From assembly GCF_900113715.1 (NCBI RefSeq), contig NZ_FOQK01000023.1, positions 1-50,164 of the forward strand: a stretch of 50,164 nt of DNA. The letters are read 5' to 3'. The position numbers and the translations under genes are program-made. The DNA comes from Pseudoselenomonas ruminantium. GTDB taxonomy: Bacteria; Bacillota; Negativicutes; Selenomonadales; Selenomonadaceae. The notes beneath the pieces are model-generated. The model made no database searches. It was not told the origin of the DNA and saw nothing but the letters and a program-made list of their open reading frames with translations. Shown one piece after another: positions 32,290 through 41,391 of the stretch; the first letter of the stretch is position 1; each line of letters begins with the position of its first letter.

Positions 32290-34275
32290 TCAGTTTCTCG
32301 CAATCGTCAGCGTCGAATGGACGACGTTGTCGATGATGTAATTCGTAGCAAATTTCGTCTTGCCCGCGCTTTCCTTCCCCTGGAGGCCGAGCAGATCGAC
32401 TTTATGGCCCTTGGCCTGCATAGCCTGCAGGGCACGGCGCTGAGCGCTGGCCGACACCGGCTTCTGCACCTGGCTCGGTGCGATGATGACCTCATTGTTG
32501 CGGCCCGTTTCCTGCAGATTCTTGAGCTTATCCTCCGTTGTCTGTTTGGAATCCTCTTCGCTGACGACATCAACGCCCGACTGCTGCAGAAGCATAAGAG
32601 CTGTCGCTGGCACGAGGCCGCCGCCACGGATATCGAGATTCATCGGCCCGCTCGGCTGCGATTCCGGCACCGTGAACGGAATGACAAGGGTTTCCTTGGC
32701 CTTGCGGTACGGCTTGATGGTCGTCGTGAAGTTGACCGTCTCCCCCGGCTTCACGGTTTTCTTGTCCGGGATGGCCGAGATGAGCGACGCCGTCTTGCGG
32801 TTGCTGTCAACATCGATATTGACCTGGACATCGATGATATCCGATTCCTTTTCCTTATTCTGGCTGATGACATTCATGGCCTGCATGAGCTCAGCCATGG
32901 CGATCTGCCCGACATCCGAGGCATTATAGAACATGTTCTTGCGCTCGACCTTGCCGCTCGCAACAGCATCCGTGCGGATGGTGAACCCCACCTCCGCAGT
33001 ACCGGCGCTGAGATCATCGGCCGTCTTGCTCAAGGCTGCATAGGCAATGCCGCCGCTGAGCTGCGGCAGGAAATCTTCATCGTAAGCAATGCGGGCGTTG
33101 TAGTCCGCCGTGCGGCCCAAGGATTTATCGGTCACCTTGACCTTGATGGGTACCACCGTCGGGAACTTGCCAAGCACGCCAGCGATTCCCGTGGCACGAT
33201 CCTGGTTGATACGGCCGATGATGTTGCCGATGCTGGCAATCTTCATGCCGTTGCTCTGGCCGCTGATCGTACCGACCACCTTCGCATCCGTCATGAAGTA
33301 GTTGACGTTGCCGCGATGCAGGAACGGGTGTCCAAAGGCCAGGATTTTCTTGCCGTCCACAGCCGTCACCGTCCCCGTGGCCCCGACAGCAAAGTCGCCA
33401 TAAGCCACGGCCACGCCGACAGCGGAGCCCGGAACGAGGGAGGCATCGTAGACAGTCTTCTGCGCCTCTGCCATGGTCGGCGCGCCCATCGGCAGGAACT
33501 CCATCGTCCCCTGCGGATCGATCTGCTTCTGCAGGAAATCCAGGCCAGCCTGATTGAAGCCCGCAAAATACATGACATCCTTCGGCTCAGCCTTAGCCGT
33601 ATCAGCGGCTTTCGTCTCGTCAGACGCCGTCTCCGCTGCTGCCTCCTCTACGGACGCCTCTTCATCTTTTGCTGCTGCGGCCTTCTTGTCGGCAGCAACA
33701 GCTTCTCGGGCGCGGGAAACGAGCTCATCGCCATAGACAGTGTCCTTCGCGCCGTTCGCCTCACGCTCCTTGCGTTTCTTTTCCTTCTCGGCCTTGGCCT
33801 TCGCTGCATTCTCTGCCGCCTTCTTGATATCGATGGTATGGATGCGCGTCTTGTTCTTGCGGTCCGGCATCTTCCAGAGCGGTGTCATCTCGTCGATAGG
33901 CGTGATGAAGAACGTGTAGGGCGTCATCTCCTTGATGCCCGCCGCCACAGCACCGATTAGATAGCCATCAACATAGACGGGACTGCCGCTCATTCCCTGC
34001 AGGATGCCGCCTGTCTGCTCGATGACCGGCCCGGAAGCCTTCGCCATGATCATAGGCTGCGAGCCCTTGCCATTGTCGACCAGGCCGATGATATCCACTT
34101 GGAAATCGCGCAGCTCACCGGAGCTGTCAATGACCGTATACGCCGTCCCCGTCATGCCCTCCCGGATCTGGTCATGCGCCAGGATCGGGTCCATCGCCCA
34201 GACGGGCAAAGCCTGAGCCGACAAAAACAGAGCCGTCAGCCCCGACACCAACATCTTCTTTATATATGTACGCAA
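32290..34275 (-). CDS. S55 (SpoIVB-like) serine peptidase domain protein
   Basis: About 661 residues. A TTG start at 34275 is preferred because GAGGTGA fits it; a GTG at 34284 overlaps that site. Sec signal peptide ending near LPVWA. The S55 domain has GGILQGMSGSPVYVDGYLIGAV (nucleophile Ser) and VDGKKILAFGHPFLHRG. An Ala/Lys/Glu-rich segment at about 155-240 splits it, likely a coiled coil or flexible linker. The C-terminal half is a beta-rich region. In sporulating relatives SpoIVB signals to sigma-K; here it lies among envelope genes, so a role outside sporulation is inferred. Confidence 0.8.
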   Translation of the reverse strand: MRTYIKKMLVSGLTALFLSAQALPVWAMDPILAHDQIREGMTGTAYTVIDSSGELRDFQVDIIGLVDNGKGSQPMIMAKASGPVIEQTGGILQGMSGSPVYVDGYLIGAVAAGIKEMTPYTFFITPIDEMTPLWKMPDRKNKTRIHTIDIKKAAENAAKAKAEKEKKRKEREANGAKDTVYGDELVSRAREAVAADKKAAAAKDEEASVEEAAAETASDETKAADTAKAEPKDVMYFAGFNQAGLDFLQKQIDPQGTMEFLPMGAPTMAEAQKTVYDASLVPGSAVGVAVAYGDFAVGATGTVTAVDGKKILAFGHPFLHRGNVNYFMTDAKVVGTISGQSNGMKIASIGNIIGRINQDRATGIAGVLGKFPTVVPIKVKVTDKSLGRTADYNARIAYDEDFLPQLSGGIAYAALSKTADDLSAGTAEVGFTIRTDAVASGKVERKNMFYNASDVGQIAMAELMQAMNVISQNKEKESDIIDVQVNIDVDSNRKTASLISAIPDKKTVKPGETVNFTTTIKPYRKAKETLVIPFTVPESQPSGPMNLDIRGGGLVPATALMLLQQSGVDVVSEEDSKQTTEDKLKNLQETGRNNEVIIAPSQVQKPVSASAQRRALQAMQAKGHKVDLLGLQGKESAGKTKFATNYIIDNVVHSTLTIARN

Positions 34276-34318
34276 AACAGTCACCTCATCTTAATGCGTA
34301 AAAATCCATTGTTTTTCT

Positions 34319-34347
34319 ATTATAGCATACAATACGCGGAAAGACAG
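34319..34347 (-). promoter_or_regulatory. Extended -10 promoter of the S55 peptidase gene
   Basis: On the minus strand TGCTATAAT (-10 at 34319-34324, with the TG extension) lies 35 bases before the translation start. No convincing -35 box. Confidence 0.6.
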
Positions 34348-34356
34348 TTGTACCCA

Positions 34357-35802
34357 TCATTTTTTCTGCAGGATCAGTGCACTGCCGACCCGGCGCTCCT
34401 GTCCATCGGAAGGCGAATTCTGCACCTGCCCGCCGACAACCAGATCACTCGATCCGCCGCCATCGAGATTGATGGCATCGCGAGCACCAAACTTCACGAG
34501 CAACTGTGCCCACTCGGTCAGCGTCAGCCCATGGCTGTCCGCCTGGCGGCCATCGACGACGCCAAACAGGTAATTGCCATTCTTGAGCACGGCCACCGCA
34601 CTGCGCGGTGCCCGTCCATACCGGATGTCCGAGGGGAATTGCTCAGCCGCTACCGTCACATTGACACGACCATTCTGGACGAGACGCGGGCCAGCGCCCA
34701 TGATATCCACAGCCTTGTTCCACTTCGCGCCCAAGTCCTGCTCGATGACCGCGCGGTCACCGACGCGCACGCCAGCAAATGCATCCATGGCCTTGCCATG
34801 GACCGAAACGACATACCCATTGGACGGTATCACGGAATTGCCCGTCTGGATCTTCGTCACCCGACCATTCTGCACAGTGAACTCCAGGCCGAACTCATTC
34901 GTACGCGTACGGCTGCCATACCATTTGTTGTAGAGGATCAGATTATCGACACCGCGCTCAGCATCGACCCCCGAAATGCTCTGAGTCACATCCCCCAGCG
35001 TCACCTGGCCATCATAGGCAACCGTCCCGAATATCGAGCTGCCATCTGGCAGGAAACCGATGGCCGAACGCGTATAATACGTCGTGCCAGCCATCAGGCC
35101 ATCGATCTTGACCGTGCCGATCATATCACCATTACCAGCAAAATAAGTCGCATTCACCGCCGCCACAGCATTCTGTGCATCCGATATGCCACTAGTCGAC
35201 TGCAGTCCCGGTACATGGCCACGAGCCAATACCGGCTTCACCGTATACAGGTCTTTGTCCGCCTCAACGAAATACGCCGACACTTTGCCCGCATCATCCC
35301 AATAGATATAGCTGCGCTTGGCCAGCCCCGGTGCTGCCATCTCCGTATACAGGCCATCAAAAGCCAGCGGCAGGATATCGCCCTCAGCCTCCGAGCCCGT
35401 ACGGCGCACCGTCCCTGACGGCTTGGCCGAAGCCTTCGCCGTCTTCGGCAGGATGTCCACGAATACCCGCGCGGGGTTGCTGAGTTTGTTAGCCTTATAA
35501 GTAAGTCCTGGCTTGAGCCGCAGGGTGACCAGCATGTGGCCCTTGCTGAGTACATACTTCACCGACTCGATGCGGCTGCTATGGAAGGGCTTGCGCTTGA
35601 AATCCTTCTCCGATACGTTCGCCATATCGATAGTGATTTCCCGCCCATCAGCCGATGCCTTGATCTGATAGGACGGCTCCGACGAAAGATCAAATACCAC
35701 GCGGTCATGCTCGCCACCGCTATGATAGCGCACCGAAGTCAAGTCCGCTGCCGAGGCCAGCACCGCCGTCTGCAGGGTGAATACCGAAGCCAACAACGCC
35801 AC
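34357..35802 (-). CDS. AMIN-NAGPA protein with a missing N-terminus
   Basis: 481 residues from GTG. An AMIN domain (about 20-120) that binds peptidoglycan precedes a phosphodiester glycosidase (NAGPA/YigT) domain with VNATYFAGNG, RSAVAVLKNG and the catalytic-type NLDGGGSS. The first residues (VALLASVFTLQTAVLASAAD) look like the hydrophobic core and cleavage site of a signal peptide without its charged n-region, and no ribosome site is visible. The reading frame overlaps the broken end of flgI out of frame, so the 5' end appears lost at the junction near 35806. Expression and export are uncertain. Confidence 0.75.
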   Translation of the reverse strand: MALLASVFTLQTAVLASAADLTSVRYHSGGEHDRVVFDLSSEPSYQIKASADGREITIDMANVSEKDFKRKPFHSSRIESVKYVLSKGHMLVTLRLKPGLTYKANKLSNPARVFVDILPKTAKASAKPSGTVRRTGSEAEGDILPLAFDGLYTEMAAPGLAKRSYIYWDDAGKVSAYFVEADKDLYTVKPVLARGHVPGLQSTSGISDAQNAVAAVNATYFAGNGDMIGTVKIDGLMAGTTYYTRSAIGFLPDGSSIFGTVAYDGQVTLGDVTQSISGVDAERGVDNLILYNKWYGSRTRTNEFGLEFTVQNGRVTKIQTGNSVIPSNGYVVSVHGKAMDAFAGVRVGDRAVIEQDLGAKWNKAVDIMGAGPRLVQNGRVNVTVAAEQFPSDIRYGRAPRSAVAVLKNGNYLFGVVDGRQADSHGLTLTEWAQLLVKFGARDAINLDGGGSSDLVVGGQVQNSPSDGQERRVGSALILQKK

Positions 35803-36803
35803 TGTGAATTCGCCGTTGCAGGCAGCACGATTGTGCTGGCCTTGTCTTCCTGCACATCCACATCCGTATTGCGCGTCACGATCGTCGTACCATAGCTGAA
35901 GGGATCCGGCTGGTTCGCATTCGCGTTCTTCTGCACCTTGATGGACAAGCCGCCCTGTGTGATGGCGATTTCGTCCACCGACACATCACCGCCCATGACA
36001 ATGGTACCCGTACGCTCGTTGACGACTACCTTGGCGATATTGTCCGGCATGACCGGTAGCTCCTCGATTGTCGAGACAAAGCCTACCACGTTATTGCGGA
36101 AGTACGCGGGGATCGTGATATCGATACGCCCTGGATTCGAAGCCTGCGCGACATTGCCATACTGCGAATTGATGGCATTGGCAATGCGTGCAGCCGTCGT
36201 GAAGTCCGGCTCGCGCAGCGACAGCGAGATGCGGCCAGAACCGCCGATCTCATCTTCGACACTGCGCTCGACAATCGCACCATTCGGTGTCGTCCCCACC
36301 GTCGGGAAATTCTTGGTCGCCGTATTGCCGCCGTTGCCAGCCGCAAAGCCACCTGTCGACACCGGCCCCTGCGCGACAGCATAGACCGTGCCATTGCCAG
36401 CCCGCAGCGGAGTCTGCAGCAGCGTACCGCCCTGGATGCTCTTCGCATCGCCAATAGACGAAGACGTGATATCTATCGTATCACCCTCACGGACAAACGG
36501 CGGCAGCGTAGCCGTTACAACAACCGCTGCCACATTCTTCGCCTTAAGCGTCGACTGATCGATCACCACGCCAAAGCTCTTGAGCATATTGACAATCGAC
36601 TGGATCGTCTCCGTCGACTTATTGCCATCGCCCGTACCGTTGAGGCCGACGACAAGGCCATAGCCCATGAGCTGGTTCGAGCGCACGCCCTGAACCTTCG
36701 CGATATCCTTGATGCGGGTCGCCGCGCTTTCAGCCGCAGCCGTTCCCGGCATCAGACTCAGCGCAAACACGCCCGCCATCAACAAAGCCAGTAATTTCTT
36801 CAT
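35739..36803 (-). CDS. flgI: Flagellar P-ring protein FlgI, C-terminally disrupted
   Basis: About 355 residues from the ATG at 36803 (MKKLLALLM). Sec signal peptide ending near GTAAA. Core features are IKDIAKVQGVRSNQLMGYGLVVGLNGTGD and NERTGTIVMGGDV. The homologous region ends at STIVLPATAN; the roughly 38 residues that normally follow (a conserved stretch about a hydrophobic ALNALG...PRDLI helix) are replaced by WRCWLRYSPC, an out-of-frame read into the next gene. So FlgI is probably non-functional, or the assembly is wrong. It forms the P-ring in intact form and lies in a flg operon. Confidence 0.85.
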   Translation of the reverse strand: MKKLLALLMAGVFALSLMPGTAAAESAATRIKDIAKVQGVRSNQLMGYGLVVGLNGTGDGNKSTETIQSIVNMLKSFGVVIDQSTLKAKNVAAVVVTATLPPFVREGDTIDITSSSIGDAKSIQGGTLLQTPLRAGNGTVYAVAQGPVSTGGFAAGNGGNTATKNFPTVGTTPNGAIVERSVEDEIGGSGRISLSLREPDFTTAARIANAINSQYGNVAQASNPGRIDITIPAYFRNNVVGFVSTIEELPVMPDNIAKVVVNERTGTIVMGGDVSVDEIAITQGGLSIKVQKNANANQPDPFSYGTTIVTRNTDVDVQEDKASTIVLPATANSQWRCWLRYSPCRRRCWPRQRT

Positions 36804-36829
36804 ACGTCTATCTTTCCTCCATGTCATCC

Positions 36830-37432
36830 TTAGAACAGGAAGTTGAAAATCTGCGTCAGGATGCCCTGCCGCTGCTTCGCATTGAGCGGGCCCTTGCCAT
36901 CGAATTTCACGGTCGCATTGGCAATCTTCGTCGAAGGGATCGTGTTGTTGGCCGTCACATCGTCCTGGCGGCAGACCCCGCGAAACGTGATCTTATGCTC
37001 GTCGCGGTTCTGCCAGATGGACTGCGTACCCTCGACAGTCATATTGCCATTCGGCTGCACGTCGACCACCGTGACCGTGACATTGGCGCGGGTCGTGTTT
37101 TTGGAAGTAGCCTGGCCATTTGCCTTGAACGAGTCCGACCCACTGGCCGAAGCCGCCTTCAGGAAGTCGAAGATGCCCACACCAGCAGACAAGTCCGTCT
37201 TGCCGCTCTTGCTGTTCGAACTACCGCGCGTAGCCGACAGGCTCGTCGTCTCACTGATGACGATTGTCAGGATATCGCCGACATTGCGCGCCTTGCGGTC
37301 TGCAAACACATTATAGGACGAATCTGACCACAGCGACTGGGCAGAGGCCATCGGCAGCGTAAGGTTCACCGCCAGCAGGCTCACCGCCAGCACTGCCGCC
37401 AACTTCTTATATCGTTTCCCCATTTTCTTCAT
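36830..37432 (-). CDS. flgH: Flagellar L-ring protein FlgH
   Basis: About 200 residues from the ATG at 37432 (MKKMGKRYKK), preceded by AGGTG. The core SLWSDSSYNVFADRKARNVGDILTIVI matches FlgH, as do ANVTVTVVDVQPNGNM and RGVCRQDDV. The signal peptide ends ASAQS and there is no lipobox cysteine, unlike classical FlgH lipoproteins. It would form the ring in the outer membrane. The Gly/Ser-rich segment at about 70-100 is normal. Lies between flgA and flgI. Confidence 0.9.
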   Translation of the reverse strand: MKKMGKRYKKLAAVLAVSLLAVNLTLPMASAQSLWSDSSYNVFADRKARNVGDILTIVISETTSLSATRGSSNSKSGKTDLSAGVGIFDFLKAASASGSDSFKANGQATSKNTTRANVTVTVVDVQPNGNMTVEGTQSIWQNRDEHKITFRGVCRQDDVTANNTIPSTKIANATVKFDGKGPLNAKQRQGILTQIFNFLF

Positions 37433-37446
37433 AGGTTCACCTGCTT

Positions 37447-38199
37447 TCAATTCACGATTTCAACGGTTGCAGCATCGACTACCGTCCCGCGCAGGACTTT
37501 CCCCGATGCCACGTTGCGCACCCGGATTTTTGCGCCCAGGCGGCCGCGCTGCATGGCGATGCCATTAGCTGACACTTCGATGCCATGATAATTCACGCGG
37601 ATTGTCACGGGTGTGCCCACATCCATCACAATTGGCTGCTGCAGCATTACCGACTCCACTGCAGTCCCCTCTTTGATGGTGCGCGCAGCTACCCGGCCCT
37701 GCACCTCCTCCAGCTTGGTGAGGTAGCGGCCTGCCCCGCCAGCGACGCTGCGCTCCTCCAGCCGCAGGTCAGCGGCTGCGATTGGCTTGTCGATGCGCAG
37801 GTCATGCGCTGCCACGAGCACCTTGTCGTAGACATTGACACGGTAGTAGCAGACCACACGGCGATAGAATTCCCCATTCAGGAACACACGCAAATGTACG
37901 GGATTCGTATTGCCATAGCGGAGCTTCTGTGGCAGTTCCGCCTCACAGACGACCTCGCCAGCTGGCAGCTCCATCATCTGCGGAGCTCGTATAAGCTGCA
38001 ATTCATGCCGCCGCATCTCGCCAGTCTGGACCAGCGTGCTCTCTATCTTCTGCCGGGCAATCTCTGCAAACTTCTCCGCAGGGACCATCTGCTGCACCAC
38101 CCCCTGGGCATCTGCCACAGCGGGCAGCGAAGCGAACGCAAAGAGACAGAAGAAGCCACTCCATAACAAGCATAGAATGGCTAACGTGTTCTTCTTCAT
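37447..38199 (-). CDS. flgA: Flagellar P-ring assembly chaperone FlgA
   Basis: A 250-residue periplasmic protein. Signal peptide to about residue 31 (LPAVADA). The C-terminal SAF-type domain (KVLVAAHDLRIDKPIAAADLRLE) and the end GTPVTIRVNYHGIEVSANGIAMQRG are typical of FlgA. It helps FlgI assemble round the rod. It begins 5 bases after flgG. Confidence 0.88.
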   Translation of the reverse strand: MKKNTLAILCLLWSGFFCLFAFASLPAVADAQGVVQQMVPAEKFAEIARQKIESTLVQTGEMRRHELQLIRAPQMMELPAGEVVCEAELPQKLRYGNTNPVHLRVFLNGEFYRRVVCYYRVNVYDKVLVAAHDLRIDKPIAAADLRLEERSVAGGAGRYLTKLEEVQGRVAARTIKEGTAVESVMLQQPIVMDVGTPVTIRVNYHGIEVSANGIAMQRGRLGAKIRVRNVASGKVLRGTVVDAATVEIVN

Positions 38200-38204
38200 T
38201 TAAA

Positions 38205-38996
38205 TCAGCGCTTGAGCCCGTTGGCAATCTCCAGCATGGAGTCGGAGGTGGTGACTGCCTTAGAGTTGGATTCATAGGCGCGCTGCGAGACAATCATGTT
38301 GACCATTTCCTCAACAATCTGCACGCTGCTCATCTCCAGGGTACCCTGCGTCAACGTACCGGCGCCTTCCTCGCCCGGGTTGCCCTCGATGGCTTCACCC
38401 GAAGCCTCAGAAACGATGAACAGGTTCTTGCCGATCGCCGTAAGACCGGACGGATTGACAAAGCGTGCCAGACGGATCTGGCCGACATTCGTCTGCTCGC
38501 CGCCAGCTGGCTTGCAGGAAACCTGTCCATCGCCAGCGATGACGATCGAGTCGCTCGGCGCCGTCTGATCGATCGTGATATCGTCGGCCAGCGGATAACC
38601 GTCAGTCGTTACCATGCGGCGCTGGGAATCGAGCTTGAACGAACCATCACGCGTATAGCCAATTGTACCATCCGGCAGCGTGATGCGGAAAAAGCCCTCG
38701 CCCTGGATACCGATGTCCGTCGGATTGTCCGTCGTCTGCAGCGATCCCTGCGTGAAGACGCGGTTCGTCGCTGCCACGCGCGTACCAAGACCAATCTGCA
38801 TGCCCGTCGGATACTGCGAATCCGCACCGCTCTGGGCTCCAGCATCACGGATCGTCTGATAGACCAGATCCTGGAATTCCGCGCGGACCTTCTTGCCGCC
38901 ATAGGTGTTGACATTTGCGATGTTATGGGCGATGACGTCCATATTCGTCTGCTGCCCCTTCATGCCGGATGCAGCCGACCAAAGTGCTCTCATCAT
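38205..38996 (-). CDS. flgG: Flagellar distal rod protein FlgG
   Basis: 263 residues. N-terminal MMRALWSAASGMKGQQTNMDVIAHNIANVNT and the C-terminal SSVQIVEEMVNMIVSQRAYE are the two rod/hook helices. The central GEGFFRITLPDGTIGYTRDG is conserved. Exported by the flagellar type III system, so no signal peptide. It is 92 bases downstream of flgF. Confidence 0.93.
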   Translation of the reverse strand: MMRALWSAASGMKGQQTNMDVIAHNIANVNTYGGKKVRAEFQDLVYQTIRDAGAQSGADSQYPTGMQIGLGTRVAATNRVFTQGSLQTTDNPTDIGIQGEGFFRITLPDGTIGYTRDGSFKLDSQRRMVTTDGYPLADDITIDQTAPSDSIVIAGDGQVSCKPAGGEQTNVGQIRLARFVNPSGLTAIGKNLFIVSEASGEAIEGNPGEEGAGTLTQGTLEMSSVQIVEEMVNMIVSQRAYESNSKAVTTSDSMLEIANGLKR

Positions 38997-39088
38997 GGTA
39001 TAAAAATCCTCCCTTGTCCCTTACAGATATAAAGGCGTATCTGTTTTCCTCTTTATGGTTTATCGGATAAAACCGTCATTTCCTTAAA

Positions 39089-39889
39089 TCAAACCCGTCC
39101 AACCTCATTGACAGATTTATCCAGCAGCGTATCCTGCGTCGTTACCGCCTTGGACCCGGCTTCATAAATACGATAGTTATTGATGAGGTTGACCATCTCC
39201 GAAACAACATTCGTATTCGAATTCTCGAGCATACCCTGATAGATTTCGCCCGTCGCCGCCTGGGGCTGCGCGCCCTGCTGCGGGTAGTAGAGGTTGTCCC
39301 CCTGCTTGAGCACAGCCCGGCGGTCGGGGCCAAAGCTCGTAAGCTGCAGCTGTCCGACCCGCTGGCCATCAGCCATGATCTCGCCCTTAGCGCCGATCGT
39401 CACCTTGGCTGCATCACCGGGGATTGTTATCGGCTGGTTGTTCGTGCCGAGCACAGCCTGCCCTCTGACCGTCTGCAGCTGTCCGCGCGACGAACGGTAG
39501 AAGTTACCATCACGCGTATAGCGGACACCCTGCGGCGTCTGGATGGCGAAATAGCCATCCCCCGAAATCGCTACATCAAGAGGATTGCCCGTCGTCTGGA
39601 AGCCACCCTGTGTATGGTCAGTCGCAATCTCATCGATACGCGAGCCCAGACCGAGCACACCCACCGTAGGAATGCTTTCGCCCACGCTGAACTGCTTGAA
39701 CGAAGTCACATTATTGAGGTTCTTGCCATCGTTGATGCGCTTGATGAGCATCGGTTCGAACTCCCGGCTGATGGCATCATCGCGCTTGAAGCCCGTCGTA
39801 TTGGCGTTGGCCAGGTTGTTGGCGATCGTGTCCGTACGCTTGGTCTCGGTGATCATGCCGGCTCCTGCCGTGTAAAGTCCACGCCACAT
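39089..39889 (-). CDS. flgF: Flagellar proximal rod protein FlgF
   Basis: 266 residues. N-terminus MWRGLYTAGAGMITETKRTDTIANNLANANTTGFKRDD and the C-terminal NVVSEMVNLINNYRIYEAGSKAV. The middle reads GDGYFAIQTPQGVRYTRDGNF. It is a FlgF/FlgG family protein; FlgF is preferred from gene order and divergence from the FlgG neighbour. AAGGGAGTG lies before the ATG. It follows mreB by 114 bases, which hold two hairpins. Confidence 0.88.
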   Translation of the reverse strand: MWRGLYTAGAGMITETKRTDTIANNLANANTTGFKRDDAISREFEPMLIKRINDGKNLNNVTSFKQFSVGESIPTVGVLGLGSRIDEIATDHTQGGFQTTGNPLDVAISGDGYFAIQTPQGVRYTRDGNFYRSSRGQLQTVRGQAVLGTNNQPITIPGDAAKVTIGAKGEIMADGQRVGQLQLTSFGPDRRAVLKQGDNLYYPQQGAQPQAATGEIYQGMLENSNTNVVSEMVNLINNYRIYEAGSKAVTTQDTLLDKSVNEVGRV

Positions 39890-40003
39890 GTATCTTCACT
39901 CCCTTATATCAGGCTTTTCTCCCAAGAAAAGCCACACTCTCCTACATCTCTATTTCGCGAAAAAAAGCGAAACTCCTTTCCAGGGTTCCGCCTTTCATCA
40001 AAT

Positions 40004-41026
40004 TTATTTGCCCGTCTTGAGGTTCATGGCCTTGCCATCGAACTTCGAGAATGTGTCGAGGGCCTTGCCGCAGCCAAGAGCCACGCAGGAAAGCGCATCT
40101 TCGGCCAGTGCCGTCGGGATATACGTCTCGCGGCGGATGAGTTCATCCAGTCCATACAGCATGGCACCGCCACCCGTCAGCACGATGCCACGGTCCATGA
40201 TATCCGCCGACAATTCCGGCGGCGTATCCTCGAGCACCTTCTTGACGCAATCGACAATGCGCGTGACCGACTGATGCATAGCCTCAGCCGCCTGTCGCGT
40301 ATTGATCTCCACATTCTTCGGCAGGCCAGAGAGCATGTCACGGCCACGGATATCCATGATCTCATTGCGCGCATCAGCAAAGGCTGCACCCACACGGATC
40401 TTGATATCCTCTGCCGTGCGTTCGCCGATCATGATATTGAACTCACGCTTGACATACGCGATGATATCCTCGTCGAACTTATCGCCAGCGATGCGCAGCG
40501 ATGCGCTGTTGACGATGCCGCCCAGCGAAATGACTGCGATATCCGTCGTGCCGCCACCGATATCGACGACCATCGAGCCGCAGGGCTCGACGATGTCAAG
40601 GCCAGCACCCAGAGCTGCGGCCAGCGGTTCCTCAATGAGCTGCGTATGACGGGCACCAGCCTGCTCAGCGGCCTCCTGTACGGCACGCTGCTCGACCATC
40701 GTGACCCCCGACGGAATACAGATCATGATACGCGGACGGAAGACAAAGCTGCGGCCGACAACCTTCTCGATGAAATGGCGCAGCATGCTCTCCGTGATGT
40801 CGTAGTCAGCAATGACACCTTCGCGCAGTGGACGGATAGCCACAATGTTGCCCGGCGTGCGGCCAATCATCTGGCGAGCTTCCTCGCCAATGGCCAGCAC
40901 GCGGTTCGAGTCGCGATCCACCGCCACAACCGACGGCTCGCGCAGCACGATGCCCTTGCCCTTCACATAAACGAGTACGTTTGCCGTACCCAAGTCAATA
41001 CCAATATCCATAGACATGCCAAACAT
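40004..41026 (-). CDS. mreB: Rod-shape protein MreB/Mbl
   Basis: About 340 residues if it begins at the ATG at 41026 (MFGMSMDIGIDLG); an ATG at 41059 gives 351. The first is nearer to the normal MreB N-terminus and has GGAAGGGG upstream. The actin-like nucleotide site shows DIGIDLGTANVLVYV, MVVDIGGGTTDIAVI, GERTAEDIK and VLTGGGAMLYG. It polymerises along the membrane to guide wall synthesis. Next to flg rod genes, as in many Firmicutes that have an mreB-flgFG operon. Confidence 0.93.
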   Translation of the reverse strand: MFGMSMDIGIDLGTANVLVYVKGKGIVLREPSVVAVDRDSNRVLAIGEEARQMIGRTPGNIVAIRPLREGVIADYDITESMLRHFIEKVVGRSFVFRPRIMICIPSGVTMVEQRAVQEAAEQAGARHTQLIEEPLAAALGAGLDIVEPCGSMVVDIGGGTTDIAVISLGGIVNSASLRIAGDKFDEDIIAYVKREFNIMIGERTAEDIKIRVGAAFADARNEIMDIRGRDMLSGLPKNVEINTRQAAEAMHQSVTRIVDCVKKVLEDTPPELSADIMDRGIVLTGGGAMLYGLDELIRRETYIPTALAEDALSCVALGCGKALDTFSKFDGKAMNLKTGK

Positions 41027-41082
41027 GTTATTCGCGGTCCCCTTCCAATCTATAGCCATATCAGCGTACGAATCTGATATCT

Positions 41083-41391
41083 ATTATACAAATCACGCTG
41101 AAAACTTTATGGAGCAATTTTCTTTTTCTTCCTGCCCCAAAAATCACATCTTATAATATATAATAAAAAAACACGAAATACAACAGCTGCCCGCTTTTTC
41201 TGTGGCATTTCTCACAAATTAATTCATTTTCACGTCATTTTCGACAATTAGCCTAATTTTAAGAAAACTTTCGCTTTTATTTCTTTTTCTCACGCATTGA
41301 CAATGCCTAAACAGAATGATACGATTAGCTTGACTTAGGGATATTTTTCACATTAATATTCTTTCATAAAAAATCAGGGGGTTTTTACAAC
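41083..41391. promoter_or_regulatory. Divergent intergenic region of mreB and ldh
   Basis: About 330 AT-rich bases without a gene. On the minus strand a TATAAT (41083-41088) serves mreB. On the plus strand a strong TTGACA (41297-41302), 17-base spacer, TACGAT (41320-41325) serves ldh. A second set TTGACT (41330-41335), 18 bases, TAATAT (41354-41359) follows. An AGGGGG lies about 12 bases before the ldh start. Confidence 0.7.
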
